A stretch of DNA of 64,000 nt, taken from assembly GCA_018881555.1 (NCBI GenBank), contig JACAXG010000002.1, forward strand, positions 25,693,786 through 25,757,785, in the 5' to 3' direction. Below, piece by piece: positions 33,701 to 45,700 of this stretch. Within the stretch, counting starts at the first letter, position 1. The number at the start of each line of letters is the position of its first letter. Below the pieces are notes generated by a model. The model ran no database searches and had not been told where the DNA came from. It saw nothing but the letters and a program-made list of their open reading frames with translations. The translations under genes were made by a program, and so were the position numbers. The stretch comes from Amblyornis subalaris (taxonomy: Eukaryota; Chordata; Aves; Passeriformes; Ptilonorhynchidae).

Positions 33701-36700
33701 AATACTTACTAGCATGTGTCTTCTGTGTACCATGGAAAACAAACCACAGATATAATATTTTCAGAAACACAAGGGTTCAGTTAAGTCTATGTTTTAGTCT
33801 TAAATTTTTGTTCATATATGACCTGATTTTTTTTCAGGCATAATAATGTCTTACGAAATTTTCTCCTCTTCCTTGTTCTTGTCTGTCTTTGAAAGATTCA
33901 CAGAATTCCTCTACTTACCTCTGAGCAGTTTGTTTCATTTTGGTGTCTGTGGCTTTTTGTGTTATTATAAAAGTCTGCTAACTTAAATCACAAAAAAAAT
34001 CTGAGACATTCATTCTCTTGGGGGTGAAAATTGAAGAAAAATATAGAGGAGGGGCAAAGACAAAAGAAGAAAAATCACATAGAAATGGTGAAGCTATAGA
34101 AATTCAAGATANATGTTGTGTTTCAGTTCAAAAGGTAACATACAAAATTCTCTCCAAATTGTCTAGTGGTTTCAATTACAATTTTTAAAAAATTTTTTGC
34201 ACTAAATATCTGTAATATAAGGGCTAGAAATTAAAGGTGCGTAGGGACACTGGAGATACTGCGTGTCATGCCTTTTGTCAGTACAGTGTATTTATGACTA
34301 AACAATAGTGGGTTTGGAAAGAACATTCAGGATCTGAGGAACATTTTGAAGAAACAGCAGTTCAGATTTCTTTATTGGTGCACATTTATTTACCTGGCTT
34401 GGTTTCTTCCTGTTTTTTTACAGTGAAAAAGTAAATAGTACCAAATCAGAATGGCCTTGCAAAATGGTGCTTGCTTGTTGGAAACAAACTATTTTTGCTG
34501 TATAAGTCAAATCACAAGTCTTTCACATTAGTGTAAGAGTAGACAATTGGCATTTGTCCTTGGAATATAAAGTGCTCTTTGACCAGGCTGGCTTTTAGGA
34601 GACTTGATTCCCCTTTTTATTCTAGAGCAGAATTGGAATNGCCAAGATTGCTTTTTAATTTCCATAAACTGTTCAGATATTCTTTCCTCAGTGTTGGGCA
34701 GAAGNAAGCCTGGAAGTTTCTGGAAGAATGAATCAAGTCTTTTACCGGAATATTTTGTGGTCCCTCCTGGACAGTCTGTTCAGGTTATCTCAGTAATCTC
34801 GTTGATTGTACCTTTGGAAGATATTTGTCCCTACTTTCTCTTTGCCAGTTTCTGATACTGCGTAGTTGCAAATGACAGGACTTTTTTTCTTTGACATTCT
34901 GGAGGACCAGACCTCATCTGTGCTGAAGAGGTGAAGGAACAGTGTACAGTAGAAAGGCATGAAGTTTTGTGCCACCATCATTCTGCTAAAAGTCATCAGG
35001 GACACAGTGATTCCCTGATTAACCCTTTGTATGCGTCTGTTTCATGTAGTAGATCAAAGGGCTGGCCATATAAGAGTATTTAAATATTCATGCACCTTCT
35101 TGAACCAATTGAANTAGTGCCAGCTGAGATTTACTAAAAGCTGTAAGTTCATGTTTTCCTAACTTTTTTTTTTGCCTGTGATTAAAAATATTCTTAGATG
35201 GGCAAAGGACTTTCTTCTTACTTTTTTTATAGGACTGGGTGGTATGCCATACTTGGGGTCAGGGCTAGCTAAATTTGTCTTGACCCTCTGGAGGTACTGC
35301 CCATCTGTTCTGAGGGATTGCAGCCAAGAAGGGAAATGGGTGATTCCTTTGGGGTGAGTAACTTTGCTTTTCCCTGATCCATTTCAAAAGAAAAAGCAGA
35401 GGAATTTTAATTTTTTTTCTTGCTTCCTCACCTTCACTTCTGGTAGAGTTTGTTACCATATGGTGTAGAAGTTTTCTGGTGCACACAGGGCATATTATGG
35501 ATTTGTTGGTGCTGAGTGGGTGGCTCAGGGCAGTGCAGACACCTGAGATGGTTCTCTCCACACACTGGGTGAATGGGAGAGCTGGTGTCACCCCCACAGC
35601 CAGCTTGCACATTGTCAGCCCTTCATNCTGCAGTAATCATCCCCTTTATTTAGCAGGACTGTTGACATCAGTAGTGTGGGGTTCACAGCCTTGTTCTCAG
35701 ACACTGTTCTGTTAGCCACAGACCTCCTTATTAATAACTTGACCACACAGGTATTTAATAATCTTCTGCAGTCTGTCCATTGTTTCATTTGGAAGCTGTT
35801 AAAAAGATAATGTAATTTATTTTCTGTGGGCTGTTCAACTATCATCAGTTTCAAGGGGAAATCACACTTTTTTTTTGGTAGGGTTTTTTTGGTTTGGTTT
35901 TGTAATTAGGAAAGTGGGTTGCAATAGCAGTGATTTGAAAAAAGGGTTTTATTACAGAATAAGTACACTGATAAGACAAAATAGGCAGCATACTCACAGA
36001 AAAATGCATTTGCATACAGTTTTCACATTGCAAAACAATTACAGAAGCTTTTTTGATATCTATGTTTACATTTGCAAGGCTCTTGACCGTTGTTTCTTAA
36101 AACAGGGGAATAGCCACCTACAAGTTTGATTTTAGACACAGTTAAAGAGACTGACTTTGAGAACAGATACAGTAGAACTGCCATTTGTTTGGTGATGATT
36201 GTTCAAATTGTTTGACAACAATTTGAAATTCTGATCCTTGTGAGGTAGAATCAAAAGTTTTGGTTCATGTAATGATTAAAGGATCTTACTGTCTTGAAAT
36301 ACAAAAANCCATAAGCAAACTCCTAAGAACATTCTCTAGAGATAAGGGGTGACACAGGGCATAGCAAGATAAGGAAAATCGGGTGTAGCAGACAAAGGAC
36401 TTAGTGTTATTATCTCTGATTATAATTGCATAGTGATTCTAACTGGTTGATAGTTTTACTTCTTTTTCTTTGGTTTTTTTTTTTTTCCTTGGGTCTAGTG
36501 TGCTACTGGTGTAAACTCCTGAAATTCCTGAGGAAAAAATCCTGACACNGGTAACATCTATGACAGAAATTTATCCTTTTCCTCTTTTCTCCCTTGTATA
36601 GGTGGCCTTCTAATCTCCTCAGCACATTTTGGAGCATATGTGTGTGGTACTGATATAGATTACAACACAATCCATGGATTAGGTATGTTACATATTTCTA

Positions 36701-39700
36701 AGCCACTGAAATCTTACTCCCCGGAATTTAAGAATACTGATGGTAGCAGATGATACTAAGTGGATTTCAAAACAACATTAATCTTCACAGGGTGTATTTG
36801 GTCATGCTTATTTTTATTCACCAATTTACATGTATCCTAGCTAAGATATTATCTTATTTTTCAGCAGGAAATATTTTATAAAAGGAGTAATGAAAACCAA
36901 AACAAAGTTTTCCAAATAATAATTACCACAGCTGTGTGCTCTTTTAACCTGTGATGTGCTCTTTTAACCCGTGATGTAGGAAGCTTCTCATAACCTAACC
37001 CAGGAAGCCTAACCTCATTCTTACTTGTCTGAACACATGCGATCTAAATTATATCTGACCTAGTGGACAGGGTTGTGACTGGTGGATGGAGAGAATGTCT
37101 TACAAACCAACGTAGTTATAAATGTGTTCTCTGATGCCCTATGCAGACAGCGCAGCAGAATTTTTCTTATGTGTGTTCATTATTCCTTACTACTTGTGAA
37201 GTTTATTGCAAGTGCTTTTGACGGGTTTTTTTGGTGACATTTAATTATTTTCCTTTAAATGGCAGAGTGTATGAAAGCTTTTCTTATATAATATTTTCTT
37301 GTTGAGTATGCTTTTTTTTTCCTTCCTGTTCCGTTTCTCTTCCCCTCCCAGGCAAGGCAAGCAGAAAGAACCAGAAATGGAGAGGGCCAGATGAAAACAT
37401 CAGAGCTAATCTCCGACAGTATGGTTTAGAGAAATATTACCTCGATGCACTGGTTGCTGATTCTTCAAGACCAATATGGAGAAAAGGGATGTTGTTTGAT
37501 GCAATCATTACAGACCGTAAGTTTGTTACTGCCTTTTGTTGCCTAATTAGAGTGACTAAAATATTATTTCCCATGTANATTGATTAAATGTCTGGATAAG
37601 GGCTCAGATCTGCAGTTTCTGTGTTACCAAAGATGATTGTTGAGAGCAGCACTATGGAAATTGGATCTGCATTTGACATCTCTGCATTTATTTTAAGGAT
37701 AGTTATAAATGTGTTACAAAGCTGGCAGTTATGGTCACCAGCTGAAATCAATATGGCTGAAAAACATCCTTTGGAGAAGTCTCCTTCAGTAAAAGCATAA
37801 CATGATTGATGCATGGAGACTTCCTATCAGAATGGTCCATGTTGCTGTTAGCAGCACGTTGGAGTCTGCCATGCATCTCTGGATGGGCTTCTGGAGACTT
37901 ACGTTAAGTGCTTATTGTAATGCTTCCAAAGAGAAATTTTAATGTGTTTCCAATACACTGAACTATTAGAAGAAGTAGCAGTTTGAAAGTATCCTCTNCT
38001 CTTTTAGAAACCTATGTACCAAACACCATTTGTCAGCATGAGAGGGAAAAGAAACCAAGGGAATAAATGAAAGACCTTGNTACAGCAATTTCTGATCTCA
38101 AGTGCTGGCTCTTACAATGACACGTTCATATTAATTAGGAACAGGGAGTGTGGCTTTTCTTTGTGGGTTGCTTGCTAATTTTTATTTGGCCTGTTAGGCA
38201 ACAAGATGGTGTAGAATATTAATATGGACTTAGAACTGAGTNTGACACAATTTATAAACCATCTGCAACGGTTACATTGGTGCTTCCATGATGCTGAATA
38301 AGTCTCACAAACTCAGATGTTTTGAACATGAAATAAGTATGTTATGCTATTAGAAAGGTGCAAAAATGTATGAAAAAAGCCATCTCTGGCTCTTCTAATG
38401 TGTGAGGNTTGCCATTTTTATAATGCGCAGACAAGAAATTCCGATATATTTAATTTCATTTTGAAAAAGGTTAGCTAAGTGCTATAGGGGACATATTTGT
38501 GTCTGTCAAACAAAAAAGGATGGGATTATNTATCTCATATTGGAAATCTAAGGANTATCTTTACCGAACAAAACAAAAGTATTGTCCTTTGTAGTGTCAC
38601 AAACACCTAGGCTGCTGGAAGCTCTTATAGCTGAAGGGCTTTCTTTGAAACAGTTTTAAAATAACCTTTTGGAGCAAAAAACTTTTAATAGATCTTGCAG
38701 AAATTTCCCTTACTCTGACTTTTACTTTGTAAAAGCTTTTTTTTTTTTTTTTTTTTACTTTATATAAGCAACAGTTTGTGCACTGTTATGTATGTATGGT
38801 GTAATTGTATGTTATTTAGACAAAGGGTGAGGTTCTCACCTCTGCATTATGCTTTTGCTTTGTCTAGCACCATATGGTATCAGAGAAGCTCCTCGCAGAA
38901 TGGGTTCACAAAAGGAAACAGTTAAGTCGGTTGAAAGAAGGTAGGGAAGCTGTCTCATCTGTTGTAGAATATAAATGTCTTAATTGAAACACAGTTGCAG
39001 TTTTAGAATCTTTATTACTTCTTGGTTGNCTGTCAGCAGTTAAAAAAATGGTAGAAATTACAATTAAAGAAGTAAAGACCTTTTTGTTCTGTTTGCAAAA
39101 CCAGGATGTCACTTCCTGAAATTTTAGTTTGGCTCTCCCTGCTTATCATTGCATGTGTTCAGATTTTAAATCCTTTCTCTTTGAGCCACCATTACCTTGT
39201 ATTTCCTATTCTCAGAAAGTTCTCTTCAGTGCCTGCAGACTGCATAATCAGTCTAAAGTGGAATACCTTGTATTTTACCTTAACCTCTTCTCTTTCAGAT
39301 TTTCACTGCTCCTTTCTCTGCAGAGATTACACATGGCTTCTCCACTGTCTGGCCTTCCTTATCTTCTGACTTGTACTCTAAATCCTTNAGAAAGATGCTG
39401 TGCAAAATAACTATTCCCAACATACCTGTGATTCCTTAGACTGTCANCTTTAGTACTTGTTGAAGTCAAAGAACCAGTTGGGGGGAACTTGAGAAATCAT
39501 ATTCCTCATAGTAGAAGTTGTACTCCTGGAATGCCCAGTAGTTTTGCAAATCTCAGTGCTTTTTTGATTTAATGTTGTTTGGGTTTTTTAATTATTATTA
39601 TTAAAAAGTCAGGTTTTACCCATGCTTTTATGTTTGCTTAGACTTGTATATTTTTTGTTTAGCACAGAAAACCACTTCTTCGTTTCATCCAATTATCATC

Positions 39701-42700
39701 TAAGTGACATCTTTTTTGACCTGTTGAAGTTTGCAGCAGAATATCTGGTGATGGGAGGAAGATTGGTTTACTGGCTGCCCATTTACAGGCCTGAGTATGT
39801 ATTGTTGATTTCTGCTGTGTTGTGTGTCAGAATGGATGCTGCATTCTCACTGTGCTTTCCTTTGGGACATAGTACAGCTGGAGCTTCCACGGTACCAGCA
39901 CTTAACAGTAATGCCCAGACTTTGTATTTTAATTAGTATGTGTTTCTGCTAGAGTAGCTGATAGAGATGTGTGACAAGGTCCTGTAAAGAACATCCTTGG
40001 TTGNTTGGGGTTTGGCACTACTGATTTAGCTTTCTTCTGAGAAATAGAAGTCAAGTGGCCAAGAGGTGGCAGTGAGAGGCAGGAAGCATCCAGGAGCAGC
40101 CCTGTTAGGGACGAGAGAGGCCAGCAGAGACTGCAGGATCCTGTCTGCTCAGTAGTGCAGCCTGGGATCAGAACTGANTTTAAAAGGAAAAACAGCTGTC
40201 TGCATGCCTTACTTCAGAATCTCTTAAATAAGGTTCAAGGGTTTTTTTGTTCTGTTTTGTTTTTTAAAAAACTTTCTCACTGTAAAGTGAGAAGTTGATG
40301 TGCAGTAGCTGTTTCAAAGTGTCTTCTAGATATAGATGTGCCCTGAAGGTTGTTTTTACAACCTGTACTATNTATAGTCAAACTATACTGATANATAAAG
40401 TCATGATTGTCCCTGGTTTCACCATGGAAATGACTTGTGACAGTCCTATATACCACATGCTGTTTTGAAAATTTGGAAATCAAAAGGAGCCATTTCTGTT
40501 ACATTCTTCTGTAACGGGAGAGTGCACGTAGGAGTTCGCATTTTTTAATAAATGATAGAATTTATATTGGAGGCCTTTTTTCTTGTAAGACAATTCACAA
40601 ACAAAGCAATGAATGCCATTAACGGTATTATAGGTAATTTCCATGTCAGTAAAATCTGTTTGGAATTACTGAATTTATTCTGTTCGTCAAGATACCAGTT
40701 TTTCTGTCTGCTCATTGAACTTTGGTAAAAGCGTGCTTCCTCACTACAGCAGTGTAAGGTGTTTCACTTCAGATAACTTGGAAACTGCACATTCAATATC
40801 TACTTCCGTTGTTGTTTTGGGGAGGTCTAGTTGGTTGCCTCTTAAAAAGTGAATTTGTACATTCCACTATGAATTGAAATACTGAAGTCACTAAAATTAG
40901 CATAGAATATTAGGATAGTCACTTTATTTTCAGCTGTAATGATGAACATGGGAACACTAAAGCAAGTACGTGGGGGGAAGAGAAGATACTTTCTACTAAC
41001 AGGTTGCATGATCAAGTATCCCTTTGCAACATGTGCCTTCAGTTTCATTTTTTGAGATCTTTGTATATTACCTTAAATTGAAGCTGAAACTGCATTGAAT
41101 TGGATGTCTGTTAAAACCACTGCGTCTATATTTCTTACTTAACGAGTTTCTGAGTTTTACCTGAAAGAATGTAGAAATACATGCATTAATGCTAACAGAG
41201 AAGGCTTTTTAACTAAGTGATAATGATCTCTCCCTCTGTAAGATAGCATCTCACTCCAAAGTTTACTCTTTCAATCTGACATTGAAATCATTGTTGAGTC
41301 TGAATTCTTTTAATTCCGTTGCAGTCAGCCTTCTATGTGATTATGGAGAGAAACTTCTAAGATGTTGTGGCAGAGTGCCTACCTTTGTAAGAGAAAGAGA
41401 CAGTTTGGTGGTACTAGATGCATCAAAAGTCTCACGTAATAGAAAAAGCAGTTGGGAATTCATTTTATTTTCCTTTGTCAAAAGCATGTTCTGACTTCAC
41501 CTAGCAGAAGCAGAGACTTGTTTCTACACTAGAAGTGACTGAAAGGTAGTTTTGTGGTCTGGAAGTTCTGGAACAAAGAGGCAGTACTGTTTGGGTTTTT
41601 TCTTATTTACAAATTTATATTTGGTATTGAGTTACTTGTTTAACAGCTCACTGGTATCTTAAGAAATACGAAGTTTTCCGCCAGTGCCTAGATGGATCCT
41701 ATTTTGAACTGTTACATTTGACTTCCTTCTCCCAGAACAGTACCTTTACTTTGTAAAGTGCATTCAGAAAATCCACCTCTTCACAGGAAAAATGTAAAGC
41801 TCCTTCTCTGTATCTTTGAAGTTCAAGTGATAGGTGTTTAAGTTGTTTAGTTCTGCATTTTAATGCCTGACTTCTGTTGACCCCCAAGCATTGGAGAATC
41901 ACGAGAGCCGGGGTTTTGTACAAAATCATAGTCCCTGAGAATAGCAGAACCCATTTTCTGTGTTATGTTTTAGTAACTATTACATGAAAGCTTATTAGAA
42001 AAACTAAGACTAAATGACTGATCTGTGTTTTAGTATATAGGAGGGATATCTGATCTCATATTTTTCGTATGGGCTAGATCAATACTTCTTGCTGCTGTAG
42101 TCTCATGCAAAGCTCTTAAATCTTCAAATTCCTCTTTCAGCATTTGGAGAAACAGGAGGATTGAAAGCAATCTAGAGAAAGCACTTTCTGTAGAAGATAG
42201 TATGCTTATGAGATGGGGTATTTAAAACACTGTAACTGCTTGCTTCTGTCGACAGGATTTAATTGTAAGCCAGTGTTGCTACCATCTAGTTTTAAATTAT
42301 AGCGTTTTTTTTTCTTGCCATTAGAAAAAGTAATTATAATGAGATAAATTTGTAACACTAAATTTTGAAGTTCAGGAATGTCACTNTCTAATAAGAGCTG
42401 GCTTAATAAGATTAGAAATTGAAGTGTAATGATCTCCTTTTAGGGAGCCAGAGTTAAGTCCTGCAACTTCATATATATTGACTGGGGAATATGTTTTTTA
42501 AATCACAGCTCCGACTGGATAAGTTATTACTCCTGGTTGGATGAGATATTTTCTACTTGAAATTATACAGGCAGGCCTGCGTGTGCGTACATTAATATCA
42601 TTTAAATACATGTAGAAAATCGGTTGGGGAGGTGTCTCTTTACTGTGAGGTTTTAATTTATTNTACACACTCTTTGTCAGAAGATGATTGGAATATATGA

Positions 42701-45700
42701 TGTCAAAACTCCGCAGCACCAATATATGAATTTGTTTAATCAGGTTAAAGTGCATTACAACTTTCTAGTGTGAGCCTTTTCGTGAAGAGTCTGTAAGAAT
42801 TTTGTTTCAGATGCAAGTCTTCCACTTCATGAGCTTACTATGAATGTTTATTTCTTCCAGATATACAGAAGAGATCATTCCCCGCCATCCGTGCCTGAAA
42901 CTTATTAGCAACTGTGAGCAGATGCTTTCCAGCCACACATCAAGGCGCCTGATAACCATGGAAAAGGTGAAAGAATTCGAGGTAAGCTTGAATTCTTGAT
43001 CATACTGTGTAAAATAGCAGTTATTGCGTTCGTGACAAGTTCGTGCTATTCAGCATTTGATCCTTGTTTCTGTCACTCTTCGGTTTTTATGATCAGAGTT
43101 AGAGCTTTTGTAAAATTGAGTAGTGATTTAAGGGACTGTTCTGCTTTTGGTTTCTTCCTTTGTATTCTCAGGTTTTGGTAAACTCTTCATCCCAAGCAAG
43201 CCCCTTGATAGTGTGAAAAAGATCTTTGAACTTACGGTTACTTCTGAATCCCATCCACAGAGATGCCTTAATGCCTAAGTTTCCATTGATTTCAAAGTGT
43301 AACTCAATGTCCAAGTAAATACTAAATGGCTTTGTGGGTCTTGCAGTACAGGTAAAAATTAAATTCTGTTACTTCATCTTTAGAGTGCTACATTTTAGCT
43401 TTTGAAATAATATTGAAGCTGTGACAAGTACAGCGAAGCACACTATGTCTTTTTTCTCTTTGTTTTGTGACACACTAAGTGACTCTCCTGAGGCATTAGG
43501 ACCAGGGAATATTGCATTCAGGTCTCCTTTCCATTCTTGCTACTTCTCTGATTTAATACTGCTAAAAGAGATGCTAAACAAATGTGAGGCAAATTCTTAA
43601 TGAAAATGCGCACAGTGAGCAAGTGTTTTTAGTATGTTCCTTGTCAGCTGGAAGAGCTGTTTCAGATGACGGGAGATACAGTCAGACTGCTGTGTCTGTG
43701 TGGTGCTTGCCCTAATAACACAGCAGGGTTTCAGAACTGTGTTCGTAATGCTCATGGTGACTGCAGTTCTCAAGCAACACCTGAATTTTTGTAAACACTC
43801 TGTGTGGAGTTCAGCCTCAGACCTGCCAACTTCACCGGTAGCAAACCAGGAAGGTAGATGATGAGAGTGTTTGACGTGTCTGTCTCAGTTTTATTGCTAC
43901 CAGTGCTGTAGGATAACATGTTCTAATCTAAAAAATACATTCACCCTTCTGCAAATAGACTTTTGTCATTTGTTACTCTCCTTTTGTTCATCACCTGTTC
44001 TGCAGTACATGGTTTGACAGGTTCATGTCTGGAAACGCTTAGCTCTGAGCACCTGAGACTAGTTGGCAGGCTTGCTGCTTAGATAAGACTTTGCAAGTGC
44101 TTACATTCCGGATTCCAGATGCCTATTAGATAATTTAAAGATACCAGAACCCATATATGGTTTCTGATGATACAAAACTTGTTGCATGTTGAGTCCTTAG
44201 CTAGTGCCTGCTTGGTTTAGGGCCTTGTGTGGTGTCTAAGATTACCCCACCCCAGTGTCCCTTACCTGGAACATGTTTTTTTCCTGTCTTAATATCCTGA
44301 GCAACCTTTGAATTGGATACTTCTGACTCTACAGATATGATCATAAAATTCAGTAGTTAAAGTTCTGGCTGTTTTTCTTTTTCCTAAATGAAAGAGTGAA
44401 TTTTTATGAATATCCAAACACTTATGTTTCCAGACAGTTCCTGTCTGCCTTACTAAACTGGTTCCTCACAATTGCCTTTTAAATCAGCTTAGTGCAGCAC
44501 TTGCAAGTGGCTAGGGAGTGTTACAAATCATGCACTGTCATTATGCAGTTCTTTGGTTTCCCCAATGTTTGCTACCAATAAGGAATTTGCAGATTTCACA
44601 GCAAATTTTGATTTCACTGTTAACACTCTAAACTCTTAACTGGAGATGAATTCAGTCAGTTACTGAAATTGGTGGTGCAATTTGATTGTAACTGTTTGTA
44701 ATAAAAAGGAGACCAAAGCTAAGGCAAAAAGTGAGTATGTCTAGGTGAAGTACTGTTCTATCATAAGAAATGATAAGCATGAAAATTGCATATGTTGAAT
44801 TAAAAACCTGATGAAAGGTAGTGTATAACTCAGTGTCTTGTAAGCATCCAGTCTGTTCTTTTTAAGTTTATGATGAAATTGTGCCAACTGGAAAAGGTTT
44901 CTTCCTGAACTCAGTGTTGATATGAATAGGCTTTCCCAGCATGTGCACAATGTGAGCAGAGGAGTTGCTTGGTTTTTAACATTTAAGGCTTTTTTTTTTT
45001 TTTTAAATTACCATTTCAGACAACTTTTGCCACTGTTCCTCCCAGCACAGTGTTCACCCCCAAATGCACACTCCCTTCCTGCCTCCCCCACGGCACATCT
45101 GCACACTGCCATGTTCCCCCAAAAACCAGGGTGGATGGGGCNGGGGGGAACTGCAGTCTCAGCCCAAAGCCCTATGTTCCTCCTTCCCTGTAGTGCATCC
45201 CACTTTTTTAATGCCAGGAGAGATGCCTAGAAATTATGTAGTAAGATGAAATGGAACACTTGACTGAAGAACAAATTCTGAGCATAATGCACAGGAAAGG
45301 ACTATGAAGCATCAGGCACAAAAACCCACCCTGCTGAACAGGTCAAGCATTTCTGTGTGGCCACTCCAGAGTTGTTACTCGTGTCGACTTTCTCCTATTG
45401 AATTTAGCAGTGTCTGTTTCTGGATATATGACCCTGTTGTCCCCGATGTGGTAACTGCTCCATTTTGTTTATGGCTGTATAACATTAATACAAGTGGTTT
45501 CTACAGCTACTGTCCAGCACCAGATGTAGAGTGGTAGGAAGCAGTGGTAAGGCTAGGAAGATTTTTTTAAACAAAAACGAAATGTGAGTAATTACCTTGA
45601 AACTGAACTGGGGCATATTACATTAATAAAAATCTTCAGAATGTCACTTAATATTTGCCAAGATTTAAAGAAAAACAAAACTTTCTTGATCTCTTTCAGC

